Assembly: GCA_938010765.1 (NCBI GenBank)
Contig: CALLVX010000145.1
Coordinates: forward strand, 1 to 63,588
Reading direction: 5' to 3'
Length of the DNA: 63,588 bases
From: an uncultured Flavobacteriaceae bacterium
GTDB lineage: Bacteria; Bacteroidota; Bacteroidia; Flavobacteriales; Flavobacteriaceae
Positions 9,890-20,100 of the stretch are shown here, in pieces. The translations under genes and the position numbers were made by a program. How positions within the stretch are numbered: position 1 is the first letter of the stretch; every line of letters starts with the position of its first letter. The notes beneath the pieces are model-generated. The model searched no databases. It saw nothing but the letters and a program-made list of their open reading frames with translations, and was not told the DNA's origin.

Positions 9890-10385
9890 TTGGTTTTTGA
9901 TTTTTTAGTATCACCAAAATGATGGTTTTTATTGCGTTTGAAATCCTAGTATTTCTTTTTCTCCCATTCGTTTGTATTAAGCAAGCAGACTTGAAAAAGC
10001 ATTTCATAATAGAATGAAACCTCATTTTTCAAGGCCTATACATTAGAAATCTAGACCTACACAACATTTATTTCTGATAACTAAAGGTTCGATTACTTTT
10101 GTATCCTGTAATTGAACCGATTTCTTTAGAGAGGGTTTATTGCAAACCAAAGTATGAATAACTTAACCGAATTCTACCAATTTTCCTTGAGGGAAAAACC
10201 TAGGCATATAAAGGTGTTTCAAGGACATCTTTGTCCTTTCCATTTTTCGTTCTTTTTGAACTCGGTTAATGACCTTATTCAACTTTTTAATAGTAAGATA
10301 AACTAACGGCCCTATACACATAGGACTGATGTAAAGTCATCTCAAGAAATCGAGACGACGTTTAATAAAAAGTTAAATAGTAGCC
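9890..10385. other. Long leader/intergenic region before the fibre operon
   Basis: No gene is visible in these 496 bases. A short hairpin with a 7-bp stem (AAGGACA/TGTCCTT) lies at 10221-10238, and a promoter-like box at 10094. If that box is the start site, the fibre operon carries an untranslated leader of roughly 280 bases, long enough for post-transcriptional control. I recognise no riboswitch. Confidence 0.45.
10094..10101 (+). promoter_or_regulatory. Candidate Bacteroidetes -7 promoter box (TACTTTTG)
   Basis: The box matches TAnnTTTG and is the best promoter-like element in the gap before the fibre operon. No clear -33 element accompanies it, and it lies 285 bases from the start codon. 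Confidence 0.3.
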
Positions 10386-13300
10386 ATGAAAAAAATAATC
10401 GTTGTCTTAGCTTTTCTAATGACCGGGCTTGCGTTTTCACAGACCACGGTTACTTTGGAAGACCAGTGTAACTGTGAAGTGCTTAGCGGTCCAGACGTTA
10501 CAGCTTCCGGAATGACCACGCCTGCTGGCGCAGATACAGGCGATATCTACGTGAATACCAATACAGGTACTATCTACTATTGGGATGGTGATTCATGGGA
10601 ATTAACAGCAGTTGATACCAATACGACAAACAGCCAGTTCGAGGTTGTTGGCCCAAATTTGGTACTCACAGATAGTGATGGCAATGCATTGTCGGTTCCT
10701 TTGACCGATATTGGTACCGATAGTCAAACCTTAACAACCGACAATACTCCTGGAAATCTTGGTATTACCGGTGGAAATACGATTGCTTTAAATGTTGATG
10801 ATGCCGATAGCAATGCTTCTAACGAGGTCAATACCCGTTTCGAAGTGGTCGGGGCGAATCTTGAGATAGAGGATGCCAGTGGAACCTTGCTTGTTCCATT
10901 GACGGCCATTGGATCGGACAATCAGACCATTACCGATTTTAGCTATGACGATGCCACCCGAATTGTAACGCTTACCTTGGAAAATGGTAATACCAGCACG
11001 GTGAATCTCTCTGAACTTTCGGAAACGGTCATCGCCGGAACGGGTGCCATAACAGTAAACGATGATGGCAACGGAAACTACACGGTCAACTCAACCGATC
11101 CAGATGAAGATGCGACCAATGAGATCCAAAACCTTTCTACGGACGGTACCGCGGGCGATATCAGCATAGTCGGAGGAAATAACATCAGCCTAAATGTAGA
11201 CGATGCGGATGCGGACCCTACGAACGAAATAGAACTGCCAACAGGCGGAACCAACGGGCAAATTCTTTCTACTGATGGTAGTGGAACCTACTCATGGATA
11301 GACGATCCAGGCACGGATAATCAAAATATTGAAAATCTTGGTCTATCTGGTACTACTTTGACAGTGGGTATCGAGGACGGTACCTCACAAACTGTTGATT
11401 TGGCTCCATTAGCAGATCACGATTGGTATGAAGTCGGTGGTACTTCACCTCCCAATGCTATAACTGACAATATTTTTACCCGCGGAGCTGTTGGGATTGG
11501 GACTGCAGACCCGGAAAGACTACTGCACGTGGTTGGTGATAATGCAACAATTCGCAATTCTAGGTCTGTTAACTCAGCAAATATTATTCTAGATCGCTAT
11601 AGCGGTGCTATTAGCAATACGCTTGCTTCTAGCATCATAGGTTTAAATTCTCCTTCTGTTGGAGAAGGAAAGTTCTTCTTAGCTAACTATAATGAAACCG
11701 TTGGTGGAAATGGTTATACTACATGGCTAGCTTTTGATATCGAAACGAACCAAGGTTCTTTTGATCAATATGGTCTAGGAAATTTTACAGGAACTACTGC
11801 ATTTTTACTTGGTGTTGAGGCAGATGGTGACTTAATCGAAGTAAATCCTTCAACGCTCGGTTCGGACGATCAGAATATTGCGGGATTGGCGGTAGATATT
11901 TCGAGCAATATATTGACGGTTGGCATTGAAGGTGGTACAGGTCAGACAGTGAATCTGTCACATTTGGACGATTCAGGTACTGACAGTCAAGTTTTGTCTA
12001 CCGATGGTACTTCCGGTGCTATTTCCATCTCTGGAGGGAATAATATAAATTTAAACGTAGACGATGCGGATGCGGATGCTACTAACGAGATCCAGACCTT
12101 ATCGCAAACAGGAACAAATGTGACCCTTTCAAATGGAGGAGGCGCGATATCCGTTGCGGATAATGACAACGATTCAACGAACGAGATTGAACTACCAACA
12201 GGCGGAACCAACGGCCAGGTACTTTCAACGGACGGAAGTGGTACTTACACTTGGATCAACGATGACGGCGGAGCCGATACCCAGGATCTATCGATCGATG
12301 CTGCCGGAACTACGATCTCCTTGGTCGATGGTGGCTCGGTAACAGTAGATGTAGACGACGCGGATGCGGATGCTACCAATGAACATAATACGGCCTTTGC
12401 AGTTGTGGGTACCAATCTTAGAATTACAGATGGGGGTGGAGCATTGCAAGTACCATTGGCTTCTATTGGATCAGATGATCAAGGCCTTAGTCATACCGTA
12501 ATTGTGCCGAATGAACAAGTACGTATAGAAATCAACGATGGTACTAACACAACTATTAGTATTGAGGATGCCGATGCCGATGCGTCGAACGAATTACAGG
12601 ATTTAAATCTAGATGTCAATAACATCTTAACCTTAAGCAATCCTGCAACTCCCGGAAATCAAGTGGACCTATCTGGCTTGCTAAACACAAATTTGGCAAC
12701 AGACGATTTAACACAAGATGCTGAAACAAGAATTTATGACATGAATACGCAGGATTTGACATTTACCAATGGTTCTTTCGGAATTGGTACGGCGAACCCT
12801 GCAGGAACCTTAGACGTACAGAGTGCAGTAAATCATGATGCATTTCGATTTACACAAACAAATGTGACAACAGGTGAACGCGATGTATTTACTATTATTG
12901 ATCAAGATGGCGGAGGTGGCGGCCAGGACGAAAGCTCCGTTTTAAAGGTACTTAAAAGTGGAAATATTAGTACTGGGGATGATGGTTTTAGTCTTATCGA
13001 ATTGGCTAGTACCGGAACCGACCCAGGAGATAACAAATATTGGATATCAGGAAGAACCAGCGACGAAGGCGCCGTAAAATGGGGCGTGGATATTACGGAC
13101 AATGATTATTGGTCGGAAGGTGGAATTCTACTCGGCGCCAATAGTATCGATGGAGGTACCTATAGCGGTGGTACTTTTAGGGTAGAAGCCGATGGTGATA
13201 CTGGTGTTGGTACCACTACTCCCGACGCCCGATTAGATGTTGAAGGTGGTGCGGTTCGTTTTACTGATTATGCCGCAGCAACCACACCTTACGAAAATTC

Positions 13301-13688
13301 ATCTGCCGACTATCTATTGGCAACAGATGCTGAAGGCGACGTAGTTCAGGTAAATTCAGTAAAGTCATCCCGTATTTTCTATCCACCGTCCATTGCAATC
13401 GATGCGTCGGTAGATGTGGTTGGTGCTACCAAGAACCTGTATCAGGAATATGTAAATCAATATGCGCCGACTACTGCACCTTTTACAGATACATTTGTTG
13501 CAAGTTCGGGAGCTCCGGGAGCAATCCCTACCTATGGCTCAGATGAGTTGTATTACTATGTTACCTACTACGACCCTACGGTTTTCGATAACGTTAGTAT
13601 TAGCAATACAGGAGTAATGACATATGATATTATTGATCAACCGGCAGATTACAACTCATTGATCAATGTGGTCTTTGTTGTAAAATAG
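10386..13688 (+). CDS. Secreted fibre-like beta-repeat protein
   Basis: This 1100-residue protein has a clear signal peptide (MKKIIVVLAFLMTGLAFSQ). Most of it consists of degenerate repeats built from NLSTDGTAGDISI-like strands, a VDDADADATNE motif (near residues 135, 272, 557, 654 and 725) and an ELPTGGTNGQ-LSTDGSGTY unit that occurs twice. Three GIGTxxPxxxLxV motifs (near 369, 798 and 939) are like those in phage-tail-fibre-type repeat proteins of Bacteroidetes. The C-terminal 110 residues form a different, aromatic-rich domain (SRIFYPPSIAIDA, YYYVTYYDP). No CHU_C domain, type A sorting domain or S74 peptidase is present. It lies three bases before a type B adhesin that is followed by PorP, so co-expression is likely. 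A function as a surface fibre is inferred. Confidence 0.85.
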   Translation: MKKIIVVLAFLMTGLAFSQTTVTLEDQCNCEVLSGPDVTASGMTTPAGADTGDIYVNTNTGTIYYWDGDSWELTAVDTNTTNSQFEVVGPNLVLTDSDGNALSVPLTDIGTDSQTLTTDNTPGNLGITGGNTIALNVDDADSNASNEVNTRFEVVGANLEIEDASGTLLVPLTAIGSDNQTITDFSYDDATRIVTLTLENGNTSTVNLSELSETVIAGTGAITVNDDGNGNYTVNSTDPDEDATNEIQNLSTDGTAGDISIVGGNNISLNVDDADADPTNEIELPTGGTNGQILSTDGSGTYSWIDDPGTDNQNIENLGLSGTTLTVGIEDGTSQTVDLAPLADHDWYEVGGTSPPNAITDNIFTRGAVGIGTADPERLLHVVGDNATIRNSRSVNSANIILDRYSGAISNTLASSIIGLNSPSVGEGKFFLANYNETVGGNGYTTWLAFDIETNQGSFDQYGLGNFTGTTAFLLGVEADGDLIEVNPSTLGSDDQNIAGLAVDISSNILTVGIEGGTGQTVNLSHLDDSGTDSQVLSTDGTSGAISISGGNNINLNVDDADADATNEIQTLSQTGTNVTLSNGGGAISVADNDNDSTNEIELPTGGTNGQVLSTDGSGTYTWINDDGGADTQDLSIDAAGTTISLVDGGSVTVDVDDADADATNEHNTAFAVVGTNLRITDGGGALQVPLASIGSDDQGLSHTVIVPNEQVRIEINDGTNTTISIEDADADASNELQDLNLDVNNILTLSNPATPGNQVDLSGLLNTNLATDDLTQDAETRIYDMNTQDLTFTNGSFGIGTANPAGTLDVQSAVNHDAFRFTQTNVTTGERDVFTIIDQDGGGGGQDESSVLKVLKSGNISTGDDGFSLIELASTGTDPGDNKYWISGRTSDEGAVKWGVDITDNDYWSEGGILLGANSIDGGTYSGGTFRVEADGDTGVGTTTPDARLDVEGGAVRFTDYAAATTPYENSSADYLLATDAEGDVVQVNSVKSSRIFYPPSIAIDASVDVVGATKNLYQEYVNQYAPTTAPFTDTFVASSGAPGAIPTYGSDELYYYVTYYDPTVFDNVSISNTGVMTYDIIDQPADYNSLINVVFVVK

Positions 13689-13691
13689 ACA

Positions 13692-15731
13692 ATGGCAAAA
13701 AGCATTGGAATAAAATTGAACCCTAAAACCACATATAAAAAATTGCTCATCAGCATTGTTATTGCATTGCTGGGGATTACTGTATCTAACGCTCAGTATT
13801 TGTTACAGGCACCTAATAGCAGCGACGAAAATAACTACCGATGGTATGAAGCATCTGATACGGCTACCGTTTTAGGTACAGATTTCTTTTTAGAAGTTAC
13901 ACAGCAAGGAGTCTATTTTGCAACCTACGATGGAACCTTATGCGGTTCAAATGCAACAGGATATTTTATTGTGACCAATTGTAATGCGCCATTCAATGAG
14001 GTAACGTTGGACATAACGGCCAATATTGATTTAAGCTCCGGTGCGACTTTAAGTTGGAGTCCTGCGGTAACTGGCGATCAGACCAGGCCAACGGTTATTT
14101 CAACGCAAACAGTTACCCGGTATACCGCAACCATAACCAAGGCGGGTAATAGTAGTAGTCTTCCAAATTTTACCGTAGTGTGTATTAATGAAGCAGCCAA
14201 CCTAGTAGATGATGCGGTTACTACAGATGAAGATGTGTCTGTAATTGTGGATATTTTCGCCAACGATTCCGACCTTCCTACAACAGGATCCCTAACAACA
14301 ACAAATCCTGCAAATGGCACTGTAAATATTGACAATAACGGTACTCCCAATGATCCTACCGACGATATTGTGACCTATATCCCGAATCCTGATTACAACG
14401 GCCCCGACTCATTTGATTATACGATATGCAACACCTTTGGTGATTGCAGTACCGCTACGGTAACCATAGATGTACTGCCCATCGTGGATGCTATTGATGA
14501 TTCTTTGGCAACTACCGAAAATACTTCAGTGACCATCGATATTCTTGCAAATGATAACGATTTACCCACTTCAGGTTCTCTTACGACTACCAACCCAACC
14601 AATGGTTCGGTAGTAGTTAACGATAACGGAACACCCAACGATCCATCAGATGATAATGTTACTTATACCCCCGACAGTGGTTTCATAGGTACTGATAGTT
14701 TTACCTATACGATTTGTGATGCCTTAGGCAATTGCAGTACGGCAACAGTGACAGTAGTGGTTACCGATACCATTGATTTGGATAGTGATGACGATGGCAT
14801 TGTAGACAGTTTCGAAGACCTCAATTTAGATGGTGACAATAATCCGGCGACCAATCCGACCGATTCAGACGGAGACGGTCATCCAGATTATCTCGATATC
14901 GATAGTGATGATGATGGAATTCCTGATAATGTAGAAGCGCAAGCTACTTCTGTGTACATTCCACCAAGTGGTCAGGATTTAAATGGGAACGGCCTTGATG
15001 ATGTCTATGAAATGGGCGGTACGCTTGGATTATTCCCTGTAGATACCGATGGGGACAGTTTGCCAGATTATTTAGATTCGGATAGCGACAATGACAATGT
15101 TCCCGATGCTATTGAAGCGCATGATCATGATCAAGATGGTATTCCAGATGTCACCTATATCGGATCAGACAAGGACAATGATGGGTTGGATGATGGTTAT
15201 GAAGGTGAAACAAGTATTGATACAGATCCGAACGATGAAATAGATGATCCATTCAATGATTTACCAAATACAGATGGAGATGCAGAATCTGACTATCGTG
15301 ATGTTGACGATGACGATGACGGGATCATGACCGCCGATGAAGATGTCAACAGAGATGGGGACTACTCCAACGATGATACCGATAGCGATGGAATTCCAGA
15401 ATACCTAGAGCCGAATGCAAGTGAAGACGCGGTAGAGATCTTTAATGTCATTACCCCTAATGGAGACGGTGTGCATGATATATTGACCATAACCGGACTC
15501 GACAATTTCCCGGATAATACACTAAAAATCTATAATAGATGGGGTGTATTGGTCTATTCCACACAAGCGTACAATACTCAAGGAAATGTTTTTGATGGTA
15601 CTTCGGAAGGTAGGGTAACCGTTAATAAAGATAGGGAGCTGCCAGTAGGCACTTACTTCTATATTTTGGAATATGCAGATGCGACAGGAACCGTATTGAC
15701 TAAATCAGGATACCTATATATAAATAGATGA
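13692..15731 (+). CDS. T9SS type B adhesin with two cadherin-like domains and TSP3 array
   Basis: This 679-residue protein has a signal peptide ending in VSNAQ. An N-terminal Ig-like region (about 35-165) is followed by two tandem cadherin-like domains of about 93 residues each (about 171-358), both with the NGTPNDPxDD and DSFxYTIC motifs. A TSP3-like calcium array (about 361-575; [27 protein letters not shown]) and a CHU_C sorting domain (about 581-679; [26 protein letters not shown]) complete it. CHU_C sends proteins through the type IX system to the cell surface. The start follows the fibre gene stop by three bases, and the stop overlaps the next PorP start (ATGA), showing translational coupling. 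The 3' half is near-identical in design to the gene ends at 487 and 20656. Confidence 0.92.
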   Translation: MAKSIGIKLNPKTTYKKLLISIVIALLGITVSNAQYLLQAPNSSDENNYRWYEASDTATVLGTDFFLEVTQQGVYFATYDGTLCGSNATGYFIVTNCNAPFNEVTLDITANIDLSSGATLSWSPAVTGDQTRPTVISTQTVTRYTATITKAGNSSSLPNFTVVCINEAANLVDDAVTTDEDVSVIVDIFANDSDLPTTGSLTTTNPANGTVNIDNNGTPNDPTDDIVTYIPNPDYNGPDSFDYTICNTFGDCSTATVTIDVLPIVDAIDDSLATTENTSVTIDILANDNDLPTSGSLTTTNPTNGSVVVNDNGTPNDPSDDNVTYTPDSGFIGTDSFTYTICDALGNCSTATVTVVVTDTIDLDSDDDGIVDSFEDLNLDGDNNPATNPTDSDGDGHPDYLDIDSDDDGIPDNVEAQATSVYIPPSGQDLNGNGLDDVYEMGGTLGLFPVDTDGDSLPDYLDSDSDNDNVPDAIEAHDHDQDGIPDVTYIGSDKDNDGLDDGYEGETSIDTDPNDEIDDPFNDLPNTDGDAESDYRDVDDDDDGIMTADEDVNRDGDYSNDDTDSDGIPEYLEPNASEDAVEIFNVITPNGDGVHDILTITGLDNFPDNTLKIYNRWGVLVYSTQAYNTQGNVFDGTSEGRVTVNKDRELPVGTYFYILEYADATGTVLTKSGYLYINR

Positions 15732-16690
15732 AAATGACCATGCCAAGCCTAGTATACAACCGTAAACAACTTTTATTGACCTTAGCTGTATTCATTTCCC
15801 TAATGGTTACACCAGAAGTCTTTGCACAACAAGATGCGCAGTATACGCAGTATATGTATAATACGGTAAGTGTGAATCCTGGCTATACAGGCTCTAGAGG
15901 ACATTTAAGTATAGCGGCGCTACACCGATCGCAATGGGTTGGCCTCGACGGGGCTCCCGTAACACAGACATTTAACATTCATTCGCCAATCGGGTATCGA
16001 GGTGTAGGGTTGGGACTATCTGTGGTAAATGATCAGATAGGACCTACTTCTGAAACATATTTTGATGTCGATTTTTCCTATACGGTTTATACTTCCGATG
16101 AAGGTAGGCTTAGTTTCGGGTTAAAAGCGAGTGGTCATTTGTTAGATGTGCGTTTTTCGGAACTCAACCAATTGGCACCTGATCAGAGTTTACAACAAGA
16201 TATAGATAATAAATTTTCTCCAAATATTGGTGCAGGAGTGTATTATCATACGCAAAGGTACTATGCAGGCCTATCGGTTCCTCGTTTTTTGCAAACAACC
16301 CATTTTAAGTCTGGTGTTGCACCATCTAGTGCTAAAGAACGAATGAACTTTTACTTTATTACCGGCTATGTTTGGGATTTAAATCCCTCTTTAAAGTTCA
16401 AACCCACTTTGCTTACAAAAGTTGTGCAAGGTGCGCCCTTGCAGGTAGACCTTTCTGCCAATTTCATGCTAAGTGAAAAATTCATTTTAGGCGCCGCGTA
16501 CCGTTGGGATGCTGCGTTTAGTGGCATGTTGGGTTTTAATATTTCGGATGGTATTTTATTGGGAATGGCCTATGATCGGGAAACAACCGATTTGGGGAGT
16601 GCGTCCTTTAATGACGGGTCGTTTGAGGTCATTATTCGCTACGACTTTATCAAAACCAAAGGAAACCTAAAATCTCCTAGATTTTTCTAA
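15728..16690 (+). CDS. PorP/SprF family type IX secretion outer-membrane protein (second copy)
   Basis: This 320-residue protein starts inside the stop of the upstream type B adhesin (ATGA overlap). A signal peptide ending in VFAQ precedes the hallmark [21 protein letters not shown] and [12 protein letters not shown]. It ends in SPRFF, like the copy at 502, and the two align over their full length. As an outer-membrane partner of the T9SS it is expected to handle the adhesin encoded just before it. Unlike the first copy, it has no OmpA/PorE gene after it. The tight overlap makes the substrate-partner pairing more convincing here than at the first locus. Confidence 0.93.
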   Translation: MKMTMPSLVYNRKQLLLTLAVFISLMVTPEVFAQQDAQYTQYMYNTVSVNPGYTGSRGHLSIAALHRSQWVGLDGAPVTQTFNIHSPIGYRGVGLGLSVVNDQIGPTSETYFDVDFSYTVYTSDEGRLSFGLKASGHLLDVRFSELNQLAPDQSLQQDIDNKFSPNIGAGVYYHTQRYYAGLSVPRFLQTTHFKSGVAPSSAKERMNFYFITGYVWDLNPSLKFKPTLLTKVVQGAPLQVDLSANFMLSEKFILGAAYRWDAAFSGMLGFNISDGILLGMAYDRETTDLGSASFNDGSFEVIIRYDFIKTKGNLKSPRFF

Positions 16691-16729
16691 ACCTCTTTGT
16701 TTCTAGCTGAAATATAGTACTCTCCTAAA

Positions 16730-16743
16730 AGATAGATGGTATC
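16730..16743 (+). repeat. Left arm of a 14-bp inverted repeat flanking the 1164-residue adhesin gene
   Basis: The sequence AGATAGATGGTATC here is the exact reverse complement of GATACCATCTATCT at 20655-20668. The two arms enclose the adhesin gene at 17162 with its upstream region. Such a pair could serve site-specific inversion, or it could be chance. Confidence 0.4.
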
Positions 16744-17113
16744 TGCGTTACCATTTTACACCCTTGCCAATGGTTTGTTAGGTGTTTTCGAAATTTTGTC
16801 AGGACGGGCTTCAACAATTTAAGGCAACGATATCCCTTCGTCTCAATGCGTTTGATTTCTTTGGTTGAAAACCCCTTATAAGTACCTGCTTTTTTTAAAG
16901 GGATATACTTCTAAATAGACAAAACACCTGTTTTCCCTGTTGAACTTCTCACGTCTTAAAAGAACGGTTGAAAGGGAGTAAAATACCGATGTAATTTCCT
17001 AAATCACATAGTTATAAAAACTTAATAATTAGATATTTATGAATTTTTTGGCCAACTAAACGAGTAATTCAATACTGATGACGTGAAAATTTTCGAGAGG
17101 AATACTAAGAGGG

Positions 17114-17121
17114 TAATTTTG
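17114..17121 (+). promoter_or_regulatory. Candidate Bacteroidetes -7 promoter box (TAATTTTG)
   Basis: The box matches TAnnTTTG and lies 41 bases before the start codon of the adhesin at 17162, inside the segment bounded by the inverted repeat. The -33 element is not convincing. Confidence 0.4.
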
Positions 17122-17161
17122 TGCAGGAAATAGTCTCAAGTACTCTAAAAGTTCCAAGCTT

Positions 17162-20100
17162 ATGAAGAATTATAACACTTCAATTTCACTTGCTACTCTA
17201 GTACCTTTTTTATGTATTATTTTTTTTTGTAGCACAAAAACATTAGTTGGGCAGGCGAATTCCATAAGGTCCGGAGTAACCTTTAATTGGGCCGATACCC
17301 AAATTAATTTGAGTGACCCTGCGAACCTTCGATCTATTGATATTAATGGCGTTGGATATACCACCTTTGTGGTTCCTTCTTCGTATGAAATGTTGCGACT
17401 GGGGCCTGGAGGCCATGGTCAAAATAATGTATGGCAGAATGGTTCTCAAACAATTTCTGGAAGTGATAATCCCAACTGGACCGACAGAGCATTGACTGCG
17501 TACCAGTCTTTGAACTTAAATTATTATTTTCAATCTCAAAACAATGGGGATAACTTTTGCGAAGATTACTCATCAGTGGCCGCCACTGATGCACAGATAC
17601 AAACAATTAGATATAGTCCAGGAATCCCATCGAATCCTGATGGGGTAATTGCAGTAACCGAACGCGGTGGGAATAACTGTATGTATATCGAGCTCTACGG
17701 TATCCCGGTCGGAGGAGGTTCTGAACAACTTTTGGGCCGTACTTTTGTTCGTAATCAGGGAAATTTAAGGGGTGTAAATCCGCAGGCTCCCCCAACAACT
17801 AATAGTGATTACTGGAGTAGCGGGAGAAACAACGAGAACAATGATATTATAGGAATTGCCCTGTATGAACTATCTGAATTGGCTCCAGTTGGTTCTACAA
17901 TAACTTCTATTCGATATATGGGAGCTACTAATGACCATGGAGATGGGAAGTTTTTTTTGATGCAAACCTATGCCGAAGATGATAGTCTGCGTATTAAACT
18001 AGACCGTGAAGGTAATGGGGATATTGGTGCAAATGACATGGTTCCCCCTGGTAGTACCTATACCTTGACTTCAGGCACGGCCAATGGTACACTTACCTTT
18101 AACCCCGATGGTTCTTTTAATTATATCCCAACCCCTGGGTTTACAGGAAACGATACCTTTGAGTATGAAGTTTGTCTGCCTGCACCCAATACCAGTGTTT
18201 GTGATACGGGAATTGCTGTTGTCATTATTAAGCTTGAAGCGGTTTTTGATAATATAAACGTGGCCCAAAATTCATCTGATAATGTGATCAGTGTATTGGA
18301 TAATGACAATTTTGGTAGCTCAGGTCCTAAATTAGATGGTGCCATCACCAATTTTACGCTCCCCGCCAATGGAATTGTAACCTTAAATGATAATGGTACA
18401 TCGGAAGATTCTTATGATGACTTTTTTACCTATTCACCTAGCACTGGCTTCAATGGCACCGATTTTTTCACCTATGAGATTACCGATTCCGGAGGCAACA
18501 CTGATACCGCTTTCGTCTATGTTAGCTCAGTCTTTGATATGGATGTCGATGGTATTGATGATAAAACCGATTTAGACGATGACAATGATGGCATTATAGA
18601 TGCAAATGAGTCCCAAGAATGTATTGATAATGCTTATTTCGCCTGGGGGTTTAATGCGCCCGTAGGCACGAGAACGTCCGATTTCGTAGAAAACTCGGCT
18701 ATTACCAATTGGTTTATTACAGGTACGGATGCTATTGTCACTGGTTCAGGCTTGGATGGCAGTTCGCCTGATTCTGAGTTACGACTAACAAATATTGATG
18801 CCACTACCCATGAAGAAGCAGTCTCACAAAATGAGTACGTTCAACTAGGGTTTAGCACCGGGATCGGATTAATTAATCCTGTTATAGAGCGGCTTGGTAT
18901 CAAGTGGAACGAAAATTCTGGGGGCGCTATTGTAGGTAACTCATACGATGCGGCAATAGCCATATCAAAAGATAACTTCGCTACCTCGATAGTGCTTTAT
19001 TCGGATATTCAAATTCATTACCCAGCTGATGGTATATCGGAGACTTTTGATTTACTTCCAATTGGAACCACCTTCAATTTAGAGGAAAACACGACTTATA
19101 CGATTCGTATCTATGCATACAACCAATTAACGAACGGGAGTGTCCCTTATTCGGTATTCGATGATTTTACAGTAAATGTTTCGGCATGTTTAGAACAAAA
19201 CAATGATGGCGATGCTATTCCGGATCATTTAGATGAAGATAGCGATAATGATGGCTGTTTTGATGTTGCGGAAGCTGGCCATATAGATGCTGATGATGAT
19301 GGGTACTTGGGAAGTACGCCAATAACAGTCGATGCTAATGGAATGGTTACCGGTCAAGGTGGGTATACCGGTACGAATGTAAACGTAACAACAGGTCACC
19401 AGGTCGTAACATTTAACACCGTTCCCAATGATCAAATTATTGATGTCGGAGACAGCGCCTCTTTTTCTGCCACTACTACGGGAACAGCAATCACCTATCA
19501 ATGGGAGGTGAGCTCCGATGAAGGCCTTAGTTGGAGTTCGGTTGTTGACGATGCCTTCTACTCGGGCGCAACAACGACAACGCTCTCATTCACCAATGTA
19601 CCTGTAACGGCACATTCAAACAATTATAGATTGGTAGTTACCGACCCTAACAATCCATGTATTCCCAAGTATTTTTCCGATAGTGCCCATTTATCGGTAC
19701 AATCGAATGATTTGGATAGTGATAATGATGGAATTTTGAATAGTGTGGAAGATGCGAATTTGGATGGTGATAATGACCCGGCAACAAATAGCACTGATAC
19801 CGATAATGACACCTTTCCAGACTACTTGGATATTGATAGTGATGATGATGGTATTCCGGATAATGTGGAAGCACAACCTACTGCGGCCTACCTTGCTCCA
19901 AGTAATACGGACGCAAACAATAATGGTTTGGACGATGCATATGAGGCCAATACTACCTTAGGATTAACCCCGTTGAATACCGATGGAACCGATTTACCGG
20001 ATTATAGAGACATAGACAGTGATAATGATAACATACCCGACAACATCGAGGCCCATGATCATGATCATGATGGAACTCCCGAGCTGGTAATTGTTGGTTC

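Larger units (their letters stand above)
16691..17161. other. Intergenic region with promoter and one arm of an inverted repeat
   Basis: I see no gene in these 471 bases. They hold one arm of a 14-bp inverted repeat (16730-16743) whose partner sits at the stop codon of the next gene, and a promoter-like box at 17114. No clear terminator follows the PorP gene. Confidence 0.5.

Noticed and set aside
14776..15420. Asp-codon-rich tract that resembles a DNA minisatellite
   Set aside because: It is coding sequence for TSP3-like calcium repeats with diverged codons, not a DNA-level tandem repeat.
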